The notes below the pieces were generated by a model. That model was given only the letters and a program-made list of their open reading frames with translations, made no database searches and had not been told where the DNA came from. Positions 16,795 through 25,569 of a stretch of DNA of 64,000 nucleotides are shown here, one piece after another. Position numbers and translations under genes: made by a program. Numbering within the stretch: position 1 is the stretch's first letter; every line of letters starts with the position of its first letter. The stretch covers positions 1,181,501 to 1,245,500 of the forward strand of contig NZ_CP011770.1 in assembly GCF_001028705.1 (NCBI RefSeq), read 5' to 3'. Source of the stretch: Croceicoccus naphthovorans. Its GTDB lineage: Bacteria; Pseudomonadota; Alphaproteobacteria; Sphingomonadales; Sphingomonadaceae.

Positions 16795-19202
16795 TGCTGG
16801 GACCCATTCGCGAGAGCTCGGTCCGTAGCCTGCCCGATTGGGCGATGATCGCGACGGCTGTTCTGGCCAGCGCCGTGGCGATCCAGCTGATGACCGAATT
16901 GTGGGAGCTGACGCTTGCTTACGCCGGTGCGCTGATCGTCTTTATCGTCGTGCTGCGCAGTGCGATGAAGCGAGCGCCCGACGACGCGGAGGCCAAGCTG
17001 GCCGCGCCGGACTGGTCAGTGACGGTTGCAGCCATCGAGCGACCCGATGTCGCGACCGTGATTACCGAGCGCTCCGGCAAGGTTGTTTGTGCCAACAGCC
17101 GTTATGGAGAGTGGTTCGGGTTCTACAACATCCCGCCGCAACTGGCGTTGGATGAGGACTCGCAAGAGCGCCTTGCGCGCACTGCCCGTGAAGCCTGGCG
17201 CAAGGGTGAGGCCAGCACCGATGCGCTCGTCGGCACAAGCGGTCGCTGGCATGCTGTTCTGCGGCGGGCGGGGCGTGGGCAGAACTACCTCGTTTGGGAA
17301 CTTGCCCCTGTCGAGACGGTCGATCTGGCCGCCCGCCTGGTGCGGCAGCTGGATGACAAGCTGGGGCGCGCACTGGGCATCGCGGGTATCCATGCCGTGG
17401 CGGTTAGCGCGAATGGTGAAATTCTTGGTACGAATGGCGAATTTGCGCGTCGTGCCGCCGGGGAAATTCCCGCCAATCTGGTGGGCCGCGAGTTCGTGGA
17501 GTACCTGACCGCCGACGAGTACGACCGCATCTTTTACGCGCGTGAGGGGACCAGTGGCGACGATCTGCGCCTGATCCACTTGCCGATCGTCGATCCCGAT
17601 ATCATCGACCAAAAGCAGTCTGGCGAGCCGCCGGTCCTGTTTCTGATCATCGAGGGCGGCTTGAGTTCCGGCAATTCGGCAGCCCTGCCAGAGATCGAGA
17701 GTTTGTTGGCTCTCCTGCCGCTCGGCCTTGCGATGACCGACCGTGAGGGCAGGTTCCTGTTTGCTAACAAAGCCTTCCGCAGGGCTGCCGGTCTGGAAAC
17801 GCACGGCGAAATTCCGCCCTATCCGTCCGACCTTGTCGTTCGTGAAGACAAGGGCGCGTTGGCCGATTCGATCCGACGCCATGCAGCGGGGACACCCAGT
17901 TCTGGCGCGATGCCGGTGCGTCTGCACTCCACGCCGGACGATCCGGTGGCGCTTAGCCTTGCTGGCGTTCGCGGGCTTGGCGAAGCCGCCGTTCTGCTCA
18001 GCCTGAAGGACACGACGGAAGAAACTCGCCTTAAACGTCAGGTAGCGCAGGCAACCAAGATGCAGGCGGTGGGCCAGTTGGCGGGCGGCGTTGCGCACGA
18101 CTTTAACAACGTGTTGACGGCGATCATCGGTTATTGCGACTTGATGTTGTTGCGCCATGCCCCGGGCGACAGCGATTACGACGACATTCAGCAGATCAAG
18201 GCGAACTCGAACCGTGCGGCGTCGCTTACCCGGCAATTGTTGGCGTTTTCGCGCCAACAGACCCTGCGGCCACAAGTGCTGCAATTGCCCGATATCGTGT
18301 CCGAGGTTTCGGCGCTTCTGAAGCGGTTGATTGGCGAGAAAATCCGGCTTGAGGTAAAGCACGACCGCGCGCTTGGCGCCGTTCGTGCTGACCCGCAGCA
18401 GTTGGAGCAGGTTATCGTAAACCTAGCCGTAAATGCGCGCGATGCGATGTTGTCGCAAGGGGATAGCGGCACGCTGACCATCTCGACACGTAAAGTTTCT
18501 GCACGCGATGTGCGGGCGCTCAAGAACGAAATCCTGCCGCCGGGCAATTATACCGCGCTGATCGTCGAGGATACGGGTGAGGGCATTCCCGCCGACAATA
18601 TCGGCAAGATCTTCGAGCCGTTCTATTCGACCAAGGAAACCGGCAAGGGTACCGGGCTTGGCCTGTCCACAGTCTACGGCATCGTGAAGCAGTCCGACGG
18701 GTTCATTTTTGCCGAAAGCGAGCCGGGACAGGGTGCGCGGTTCACGGTCTACCTGCCGGTCCACGTGCCGGTGCCAGGTGAGATCGTTACGCAAGCCAAG
18801 ATCGAAACCGAGCCCCGTGCGGCGTTTGGCGGCACCGGTCGCATCCTGTTGGTCGAGGACGAGGATACCGTCCGTGCAGTGGCCGAACGGGCGCTGGTGC
18901 GACAGGGTTACACGGTAACGGCCGCTTCGGACGGCGAAGAGGGGCTTGAGGTCATTCGCGCAGGTGGCGAGTTCGACCTGATCATTAGCGACGTGGTGAT
19001 GCCGACGATGGACGGCCCCGCGATGGCGCGCGAGATTCGCAAGATCAAACCTGATCTGCCGATCCTGTTCATGTCCGGCTATGCCGAGGAACAGCTGCGG
19101 CGCGAAATCGATATTGCGTCCATGTATTTCCTGCCAAAGCCTTTTTCTGTCGCACAGATCGGGGAAAAGGTCGCTGGGGTGCTGGGCGCGGCACGCGGAT
19201 AG
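16794..19202 (+). CDS. cckA: Cell-cycle hybrid histidine kinase CckA
   Basis: 802 residues. Two N-terminal membrane segments (~15-55) are followed by PAS-like modules. The HisKA box is GGVAHDFNNVLTAIIGYCDL, with the phospho-accepting His at about residue 435. The ATPase domain has NLAVNARDAM, DTGEGIP and GTGLGLSTVYGIVKQ. The C-terminal receiver domain begins ILLVEDEDTVRAVAERAL, with phospho-Asp at ~733 in ISDVVMPTMDG. In Caulobacter CckA passes phosphate through ChpT to CtrA and CpdR, driving or blocking the cell cycle; in sphingomonads the pathway more often governs motility and envelope genes. It is translationally coupled to the DUF2062 gene. Confidence 0.95.
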   Translation: MLGPIRESSVRSLPDWAMIATAVLASAVAIQLMTELWELTLAYAGALIVFIVVLRSAMKRAPDDAEAKLAAPDWSVTVAAIERPDVATVITERSGKVVCANSRYGEWFGFYNIPPQLALDEDSQERLARTAREAWRKGEASTDALVGTSGRWHAVLRRAGRGQNYLVWELAPVETVDLAARLVRQLDDKLGRALGIAGIHAVAVSANGEILGTNGEFARRAAGEIPANLVGREFVEYLTADEYDRIFYAREGTSGDDLRLIHLPIVDPDIIDQKQSGEPPVLFLIIEGGLSSGNSAALPEIESLLALLPLGLAMTDREGRFLFANKAFRRAAGLETHGEIPPYPSDLVVREDKGALADSIRRHAAGTPSSGAMPVRLHSTPDDPVALSLAGVRGLGEAAVLLSLKDTTEETRLKRQVAQATKMQAVGQLAGGVAHDFNNVLTAIIGYCDLMLLRHAPGDSDYDDIQQIKANSNRAASLTRQLLAFSRQQTLRPQVLQLPDIVSEVSALLKRLIGEKIRLEVKHDRALGAVRADPQQLEQVIVNLAVNARDAMLSQGDSGTLTISTRKVSARDVRALKNEILPPGNYTALIVEDTGEGIPADNIGKIFEPFYSTKETGKGTGLGLSTVYGIVKQSDGFIFAESEPGQGARFTVYLPVHVPVPGEIVTQAKIETEPRAAFGGTGRILLVEDEDTVRAVAERALVRQGYTVTAASDGEEGLEVIRAGGEFDLIISDVVMPTMDGPAMAREIRKIKPDLPILFMSGYAEEQLRREIDIASMYFLPKPFSVAQIGEKVAGVLGAARG

Positions 19203-19245
19203 ACGTAGGCTGCTTTTGAGCATATCGGAACTTCTGCTTCGTTTC

Positions 19246-19260
19246 GTTCTCCTCTTGTTC
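19246..19260 (+). promoter_or_regulatory. SOS box (LexA site) of recA
   Basis: GTTC-TCCTCTT-GTTC matches the alphaproteobacterial LexA operator GTTC-N7-GTTC exactly, 80 bases upstream of recA. A GAAC five bases further on (19266-19269) adds an inverted half-site. It indicates DNA-damage control of recA. Confidence 0.85.
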
Positions 19261-19339
19261 CTGTAGAACAAATGGGATACACCGCGAGTCGGCCGGTTGG
19301 AAAAGACCGGGGGGCAACACGAAACGACAGGAGGCCACG

Positions 19340-20401
19340 ATGGCTGCGAACCTGAAGCTGGTGGACAAGGAAAACAACGTGGATCGGCAAAAAGCGCTCG
19401 ATGCGGCGCTCGCACAAATCGACCGGGCCTTCGGCAAGGGCTCGGCCATGAAACTCGGCAGCCGTGAGGCGATCGAGATCGAATCGATTTCAACCGGATC
19501 GCTCGGGCTGGATATCGCGCTTGGCATCGGCGGCTTGCCGCGCGGGCGCATCGTGGAAATCTACGGGCCGGAAAGCTCGGGCAAGACGACGCTTGCGCTG
19601 CACGTGATAGCCGAAGCGCAGAAGAACGGTGGCGCCGTCGCTTTCGTCGATGCGGAACACGCGCTCGACCCCGGGTATGCGAAGAAGCTTGGCGTCGACA
19701 TTGATGAACTAATCGTATCTCAGCCAGATACGGGCGAGCAGGCGCTGGAGATTACGGATACGCTGGTTCGCTCGAACGCTATCGATGTATTGGTCGTCGA
19801 TTCGGTCGCGGCGCTGGTGCCCCGTGCCGAGATCGAGGGCGAGATGGGCGACAGCCACGTGGGTCTGCAGGCTCGCTTGATGAGCCAGGCTCTGCGCAAG
19901 CTGACCGGTTCGATTAACCGTTCGCGGTGCATGGTGATCTTCATCAACCAGGTGCGCATGAAGATCGGCGTGATGTACGGTAATCCGGAGACGACGACGG
20001 GCGGCAACGCGCTTAAGTTCTACGCTTCGGTCCGCCTCGACATTCGCCGCACCGGCCAAATCAAGGAGCGCGACGAGGTTGTTGGCAACGCAACCCGCGT
20101 GAAGGTGGTGAAGAACAAAGTCGCCGCACCGTTCAAGCAGGTCGAATTCGACATCATGTACGGTGAGGGTATCTCGAAGATCGGCGAAATTCTCGACCTC
20201 GGCGTCAAGGCGGGTATCGTCGAGAAGTCGGGCGCTTGGTTCAGCTACGATTCGGTTCGCATCGGGCAGGGTCGTGAGAATGCCAAGACCTTCCTCAAGG
20301 AAAACCCCGAGATGTGCGCCAAGCTGGAAGCGGCTATTCGCGGAAAGACCGACGAGGTTGCCGAGGAAATGATGGTTGGTCCAAGCGGCGACGAAGAGTG
20401 A
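19340..20401 (+). CDS. recA: Recombinase RecA
   Basis: 353 residues. It forms filaments on single-stranded DNA, catalyses strand exchange and triggers LexA self-cleavage. Walker A is GPESSGKT (residues 76-83) and Walker B is [12 protein letters not shown]. Loop L1 and L2 regions ([15 protein letters not shown] and [22 protein letters not shown]) are intact. The tail is acidic. A clear SOS box lies upstream and a terminator downstream, so it is a monocistronic, damage-induced gene. Confidence 0.98.
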   Translation: MAANLKLVDKENNVDRQKALDAALAQIDRAFGKGSAMKLGSREAIEIESISTGSLGLDIALGIGGLPRGRIVEIYGPESSGKTTLALHVIAEAQKNGGAVAFVDAEHALDPGYAKKLGVDIDELIVSQPDTGEQALEITDTLVRSNAIDVLVVDSVAALVPRAEIEGEMGDSHVGLQARLMSQALRKLTGSINRSRCMVIFINQVRMKIGVMYGNPETTTGGNALKFYASVRLDIRRTGQIKERDEVVGNATRVKVVKNKVAAPFKQVEFDIMYGEGISKIGEILDLGVKAGIVEKSGAWFSYDSVRIGQGRENAKTFLKENPEMCAKLEAAIRGKTDEVAEEMMVGPSGDEE

Positions 20402-20433
20402 TTTGATTTTCTGAGCGAACGAAAATGCAAATG

Positions 20434-20465
20434 GGGGCGGGGCCAGGACGGTCTCGCCCCTTTTT
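20434..20465 (+). terminator. Rho-independent terminator of recA
   Basis: A GGGGCG/CGCCCC stem extended by three pairs, two of them G-U, followed by TTTTT at 20461-20465, 33 bases after the recA stop. Confidence 0.8.
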
Positions 20466-20549
20466 GTCGAGCGGCCCGATTACCAAGACCGGGAATTGTG
20501 GCCACATCGCGGCTTGTCGGAAATGCGCGGCTGTCCTAACTGGCAGGCC

Positions 20550-23210
20550 ATGACTTCGACGAACGACATCAGGGCCTCATTCCTCGACTATTTTGGGAAG
20601 GCCGGACACGAAAAAGTGCATTCGGCTCCGCTGGTGCCCTACAACGATCCCACGCTCATGTTCGTGAACGCGGGCATGGTGCCGTTCAAGAACGTTTTTA
20701 CCGGACTGGAAACGCGCGATCCGCCGCGCGCAACCTCTTCGCAAAAGTGCGTTCGCGCCGGTGGTAAGCACAACGATCTCGACAACGTCGGCTATACCGC
20801 GCGGCATCACACATTTTTCGAGATGCTGGGCAACTTTTCGTTCGGCGACTATTTCAAGGAACAGGCGATAGAACATGCCTGGACGCTTCTCACCAAAGAG
20901 TGGGGCATTCCTGCAGAGAAGCTGACGACAACCGTCTATTACACCGATGACGAGGCATTCGATCTCTGGAAAAAGATCGCGGGTCTTCCGGATCACAAGA
21001 TCATCCGCATTCCGACTTCGGATAACTTCTGGTCTATGGGCGATACCGGACCGTGCGGACCGTGCAGCGAGATTTTCTACGATCATGGGGATCACATCTT
21101 TGGCGGCCCTCCGGGATCGCCGGACGAGGATGGCGATCGTTTTATCGAGATCTGGAACCTCGTCTTCATGCAGTTCGAACAGAAGGCCGACGGTTTGCGT
21201 GAACCGCTTCCCAAGCCCTCGATCGATACGGGCATGGGCCTCGAACGCATCGCTGCGGTCATGCAGGGCGTTCACGACAACTACGACATCGATACATTCC
21301 GCGCCCTGATCGAGGCTTCGGAAAGTTTGACGGGTGTGAAGGCCGAGGGTGGCAATAAGGCCAGCCACCGTGTCATTGCCGATCACTTGCGTTCGACCAG
21401 CTTCCTACTCGCCGATGGTGTGCTGCCGTCGAACGAAGGGCGCGGTTACGTGCTGCGTCGCATCATGCGCCGCGCCATGCGGCATGCACATCTGTTGGGT
21501 GCGAGCGAGCCGTTGATGCACCGCCTAGTCCCCGCGCTGGTGACCGAGATGGGGCAGGCGTATCCTGGCCTTACCCGTGCCCAAGCACTGATCGAAGAAG
21601 TGCTGGAGCGTGAGGAAACCCGCTTTCGCCAGACCCTCGACAAGGGCCTCAAGCTCCTTGATGAAGCTACCGGCGACATGGCCAATGGCGACGAGCTACC
21701 GGGCGAGACCGCCTTCAAGCTCTACGACACGTATGGCTTCCCTTACGATCTGACCGAAGATGCTTTGCGCTCGCGCGGTATTGGCGTTGATCGTGAGGGC
21801 TTCGACATGGCGATGGCGCAGCAGAAGGCTGCTGCCCGTGCCGCGTGGAAGGGCAGCGGTGATGCGGCATCCGGCGAGATCTGGTTCGACATTGCAGAAC
21901 GTGAAGGCGCGACCGAATTCACCGGTTACTCCTCCACCGAAGGCGAGGGCACAGTCGTCGCGCTGCTGGTCGATGGGGTGGAAACCCAATCTGCGGAAGC
22001 GGGGCAGGACGTCGTTGTGCTGACCAACCAGACGCCTTTTTATGGCGAAAGTGGCGGGCAGGCCGGTGACTGCGGATCGATCACCGCGCCAAGCGGGCTT
22101 GTCATCAAGATCGGCGATACGGCAAAGCCTCTCGGCCGCCTTCACGCGATGCAGGGAACGGTTGAGGCGGGCGCGATTGCCGTTGGTGAAACAGTTCACT
22201 TGTCCGTCGATGCGGAGCAGCGCGACGCCATCCGTGCGAACCACTCGGCGACGCACCTGCTCCATGCGGCCCTTCGCAATCGGCTTGGCGAGCATGTGAC
22301 ACAAAAGGGGTCGCTGGTAGCGGCTGATCGTCTGCGTTTCGACTTCTCGCACCCCAAGGCGCTGACCGATGAAGATATTCGCGCCATCGAAGCGGAAGTG
22401 AATGCCGAAATTCGCGGAAACGAACCGGTTGCAACGCGTCTGATGAGTCCCGACGATGCGATCGAGGCGGGGGCTATGGCTCTTTTCGGCGAGAAATACG
22501 GCGACGAGGTTCGCGTGCTGTCGATGGGGCGCAAGGCGGATGGCGGTCGCAACTATTCGGTCGAACTTTGCGGCGGCACGCACGTTAATGCACTGGGCGA
22601 CATCTCGGTATTTCGCATTGTGTCGGAAAGCGCCGTTTCGTCTGGCGTGCGCCGGATCGAGGCTCTGACCGGCGAAGCTGCGCGCCAGTGGCTTGTTGGG
22701 CGCGAAGATGCCTTGAAGGCCATTGCCGGCATCATGAAAGCCGCGCCGGATGAGGTTGCGGGCCGTGTCGCGGCGCTTATCGACGAGCGCAAGAAGCTGG
22801 ATCGCGAACTGGCCGAGGCCAAGAAGGCGCTGGCGCTCGCCGGTGCGACCGGTGGCGGCGCGGCTGCTGCGCCTACGGACGAAGAGGTTGGCGGTGTCGC
22901 TTTCGCGGGGCAGGTGCTGGACGGCATGGATCCCAAGGAATTGCGCGGTTTGCTGGACGAGGCGAAAAAGCGACTCGGTTCCGGCGTCGCGGCGATTGCG
23001 GCGGTGAACGACGGTCGTGCGGCTTTTGCCGTGGCCGTAACCGACGACCTGACAGAGCGGTTCAGCGCGGTCGACCTTGTCCGCAAGGGTGTTGAGGCAC
23101 TGGGCGGCAAGGGCGGCGGCGGCCGGGCCGACATGGCGCAGGGCGGTGGTCCGGATGGGTCCAAGGCCGATGATGCCATTGCTGCGGTGAAGGAAGCGCT
23201 GGCGGGCTGA
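20550..23210 (+). CDS. alaS: Alanine--tRNA ligase
   Basis: 886 residues. It charges tRNA-Ala and deacylates mischarged Ser- and Gly-tRNA. The class II core starts [15 protein letters not shown]; the editing domain carries the zinc/catalytic residues HSATHLLH and ELCGGTHV. The C-terminal domain is Ala/Gly-rich, ending in the [16 protein letters not shown] motif typical of C-Ala. ATG 20550 opens the family sequence [11 protein letters not shown]; upstream in-frame codons are not conserved-looking. Confidence 0.97.
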   Translation: MTSTNDIRASFLDYFGKAGHEKVHSAPLVPYNDPTLMFVNAGMVPFKNVFTGLETRDPPRATSSQKCVRAGGKHNDLDNVGYTARHHTFFEMLGNFSFGDYFKEQAIEHAWTLLTKEWGIPAEKLTTTVYYTDDEAFDLWKKIAGLPDHKIIRIPTSDNFWSMGDTGPCGPCSEIFYDHGDHIFGGPPGSPDEDGDRFIEIWNLVFMQFEQKADGLREPLPKPSIDTGMGLERIAAVMQGVHDNYDIDTFRALIEASESLTGVKAEGGNKASHRVIADHLRSTSFLLADGVLPSNEGRGYVLRRIMRRAMRHAHLLGASEPLMHRLVPALVTEMGQAYPGLTRAQALIEEVLEREETRFRQTLDKGLKLLDEATGDMANGDELPGETAFKLYDTYGFPYDLTEDALRSRGIGVDREGFDMAMAQQKAAARAAWKGSGDAASGEIWFDIAEREGATEFTGYSSTEGEGTVVALLVDGVETQSAEAGQDVVVLTNQTPFYGESGGQAGDCGSITAPSGLVIKIGDTAKPLGRLHAMQGTVEAGAIAVGETVHLSVDAEQRDAIRANHSATHLLHAALRNRLGEHVTQKGSLVAADRLRFDFSHPKALTDEDIRAIEAEVNAEIRGNEPVATRLMSPDDAIEAGAMALFGEKYGDEVRVLSMGRKADGGRNYSVELCGGTHVNALGDISVFRIVSESAVSSGVRRIEALTGEAARQWLVGREDALKAIAGIMKAAPDEVAGRVAALIDERKKLDRELAEAKKALALAGATGGGAAAAPTDEEVGGVAFAGQVLDGMDPKELRGLLDEAKKRLGSGVAAIAAVNDGRAAFAVAVTDDLTERFSAVDLVRKGVEALGGKGGGGRADMAQGGGPDGSKADDAIAAVKEALAG

Positions 23211-23222
23211 ATCTGCTGGCCT

Positions 23223-25019
23223 TCAGACCGGTTCGCCCGATGCTTCGCTGTTCCTGCTGGCCAAGCTGGTTTTCAGCTTAGGCTTCTTGGTCAACTCGCC
23301 TTCGCGCATGATCTGTTCGCGGTATTCGTCGCGCTTTTCGTGGATCGAGGCGATGACCGGTCCCATTGCCACGCCAACGTTGACCAGCACAGCTTCGGAC
23401 AATTGCAATGAGCTTTCAAGCGTTTCGGGCACGGCTTCGGTCGCGCCGGCGCGATAGAGTTCGGCAGCATGCGCCGTATCGCGGGCGCGGGCAATGATCG
23501 GAATGTCGGGATAGCGTTCGCGCAGTTTGCGCAGCAATCGACCGGCCAGAACCGGCTCGTCCATGGTCAGGATGATGGCGCTGGCTTTCGAAAGGTCGAT
23601 TCGGTCCAACGCCGGGCCGCGCGCATCGGCGAACATCAACGGGTGTTTACGCCGCCGCGCGAGCGTGACCAGTTCCGGGTCGGAATCGATAGCGAGGAAC
23701 CTTTGATCGTGCCGCGTCATCATGTCGGCGATCAGTTGCCCCACGCGGCCATATCCAAGGATGATCGCGCGTCCTTCCGATGGATCCGTCTCCTGGCTCG
23801 CTTCGTCAGTCGCGGGCGCGGTATCGACGTGGCGAGCGACCTTGCGGCCCAAGAGCGCGAGGATCGGCGTGATCGTCAGCCCGATGGCGGTGACGATCTG
23901 CCAGAACTGCGCGGTCTGGGGCTGAATCAGTTGCGCGGTGGCCGCCGCGGACAGCACGATCAGCGTGGTCTCGGACGGACTGGACATCGTGATGCCCGTT
24001 TCTACCGCCGTTCCGCGACGCGCGCCCATCATGCGCAGCAGCCCGCCCGTGACCAGCGCCTTGACCAGCAGAACGGCCGAGACGGCCAGAAAGATTGGCC
24101 ACGCATTGTCGATGATCACACCCAAATCGACACCCATGCCGACGGTGATCAGGAAGATGCCGAGCGCGAGCCCCTTGAACGGCGCGGTGATCCCCTCAAC
24201 CTCTGTGTGGTATTCGGTTTCGGCAATCAACAGGCCCGCCAGCAGCGCGCCGACGATGGGCGACAGGCCGACCGCCGCCGTAGCCAGTGAGGCGATGATG
24301 ACCACCAGCAGGCTGGCGGCAAGAAACAGCTCGGGGCTTTTGGTACGTGCGGCCTGGGCGAACAGACGCGGTAGCAAGAGCCTGCCGCCGATCATCAGGA
24401 CGATGACGGTCAACCCGCCGGTCCAGATCGTGTACCAGAGGCCCTCCATCCCGTCCGAACTGGCATAGGGCGCCATCGCGCCCAGCAGGAAGATGATCGG
24501 GACGATGGCGATGTCCTCGAACAGCAGCATGGAAAGCGCCGCCTTGCCGACAGGACTTTTCGTGCCGGAGATCGGCAGGACCAGCGCGGTAGAGGACAGG
24601 GCGAGGGCGAGGCCAAGGCCCAGCGCCCCGGTCCAGTACTGCCCCATCGTCATCAGCGCAAAAGCGATCAGCGCCGCCGAAATCGTCAGTTCCAGCGCGC
24701 CGAGGCCGAAGACCATGCGCCGCAGCTGCCACAATCGGTTGAAAGATAGCTCCAGCCCGATCGTGAAGAGCAGCAGGATGATGCCGAATTCGGCAAATGG
24801 GTCTAACCCTTGTGGGTCGGTTATCGTGACGTATTGCAGCCATGGATAATCGAAGACGAGCCGGCCCAGACCGAATGGACCGACCAGCATGCCGACAAGG
24901 ATGAACCCGATGATCGGGGTGATGCGGAACCGGGCGAAGACCGGAATGACGATGCCTGCCGCGCCAAGGATCACCAGCGCATCGGACAGGACCGGGGAAA
25001 AATGCAGTTCGCTCGCCAT
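23223..25019 (-). CDS. Monovalent cation:proton antiporter, CPA2/Kef type with TrkA-N domain
   Basis: 598 residues. About twelve membrane segments (residues ~10-390) form the Na+/H+ exchanger fold, with FRITPIIGFILVGMLVGP and TIGLELSFNRLW. They are followed by a cytosolic nucleotide-binding domain, AIILGYGRVGQLIADMM with the acidic FLAIDSDPE. This layout matches KefB/KefC-like K+/H+ antiporters gated by NAD(H) or glutathione adducts. AGGA precedes ATG 25019. It is convergent with alaS and divergent from a small membrane-protein gene across a 278-base region with an 11-bp inverted repeat. Confidence 0.9.
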   Translation of the reverse strand: MASELHFSPVLSDALVILGAAGIVIPVFARFRITPIIGFILVGMLVGPFGLGRLVFDYPWLQYVTITDPQGLDPFAEFGIILLLFTIGLELSFNRLWQLRRMVFGLGALELTISAALIAFALMTMGQYWTGALGLGLALALSSTALVLPISGTKSPVGKAALSMLLFEDIAIVPIIFLLGAMAPYASSDGMEGLWYTIWTGGLTVIVLMIGGRLLLPRLFAQAARTKSPELFLAASLLVVIIASLATAAVGLSPIVGALLAGLLIAETEYHTEVEGITAPFKGLALGIFLITVGMGVDLGVIIDNAWPIFLAVSAVLLVKALVTGGLLRMMGARRGTAVETGITMSSPSETTLIVLSAAATAQLIQPQTAQFWQIVTAIGLTITPILALLGRKVARHVDTAPATDEASQETDPSEGRAIILGYGRVGQLIADMMTRHDQRFLAIDSDPELVTLARRRKHPLMFADARGPALDRIDLSKASAIILTMDEPVLAGRLLRKLRERYPDIPIIARARDTAHAAELYRAGATEAVPETLESSLQLSEAVLVNVGVAMGPVIASIHEKRDEYREQIMREGELTKKPKLKTSLASRNSEASGEPV

Positions 25020-25098
25020 CTGAATCAGGTCCTACGGGTCCGAGTCGCAAAAGGCCAGACAATCAGCGTTCCCATGCGAAAATGACTGCCGACCCCGT

Positions 25099-25120
25099 GG
25101 AAGTTGACAAAGTTGACACG
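25099..25120 (-). repeat. Second copy of a dispersed 22-bp motif
   Basis: On the minus strand this reads CGTG followed by two GTCAACTT-type units in tandem; 21 of 22 bases match 775-796 on the plus strand. Either the pair reflects a dispersed family, or both are sites for one DNA-binding protein. It lies in the gap upstream of the antiporter. Confidence 0.5.
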
Positions 25121-25135
25121 GGATAAGGAAAAATC

Positions 25136-25167
25136 GGATCGATCAATATTTACCTTTTGATCGATCC
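25136..25167. promoter_or_regulatory. Perfect 11-bp inverted repeat, candidate operator
   Basis: GGATCGATCAA (25136-25146) and TTGATCGATCC (25157-25167), spacer of ten AT-rich bases. The half-sites are 21 bases apart centre to centre, two helical turns. It sits between the divergent antiporter and small membrane-protein genes. There is no T-run, so an operator is more likely than a terminator. Confidence 0.55.
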
Positions 25168-25297
25168 AGTCGATCAGGTGATAATGGGAATGGGTGAGAT
25201 CGCAGATCATGACTGTGCGGTTCTATTGCGGAATTTATCTGTAGGACACAGGGGTTTGGCAACGAAACCTTCACCGATTTCGTGCGATAATCCGGTC

Positions 25298-25495
25298 ATG
25301 GCACGACCACCGCACAAACCCCGTCCCGTTTATCACGACCTTGTCTATCGCAAGGAGAAGAGCGGCCTTGGCGTGATCGTCTGGGCGGTCGTTCTGGGCG
25401 CGATGGTCGCCGGTGCGACGATTGCATGGGATCGAGGCCTGTTCGGCAAGGCTGGCGAGGCGATGATGCCCTATCTGGAGAGCTTTCTGCGCTGA
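25298..25495 (+). CDS. Small single-pass membrane protein
   Basis: 65 residues. A basic N-terminus (MARPPHKPRPVYHDLVYRKEK) precedes one hydrophobic helix (VIVWAVVLGAMVAGATIA) and a short amphipathic tail, so it probably sits in the inner membrane with the N-terminus in the cytosol. ATG 25298 is chosen because upstream in-frame codons lie in non-coding-looking DNA with the inverted repeat. The function is unknown; its position suggests possible co-regulation with the divergent antiporter. Confidence 0.6.
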   Translation: MARPPHKPRPVYHDLVYRKEKSGLGVIVWAVVLGAMVAGATIAWDRGLFGKAGEAMMPYLESFLR

Positions 25496-25523
25496 TCTGG
25501 GCGCGTTGATCCGGCCTCAGGCA

Positions 25524-25569
25524 CCGCCCCGACTCGGCGTCAGCCGCCGCCCCGACCCGGCGTCAGCCG
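25524..25569. repeat. Two-copy 23-bp tandem repeat
   Basis: Two adjacent 23-base units differing at one base (25524-25546, 25547-25569). The second unit runs into the last codons and stop of the GNAT-nitrilase gene, so a duplication has probably rewritten that gene end. It lies in the convergent gap. Confidence 0.7.
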
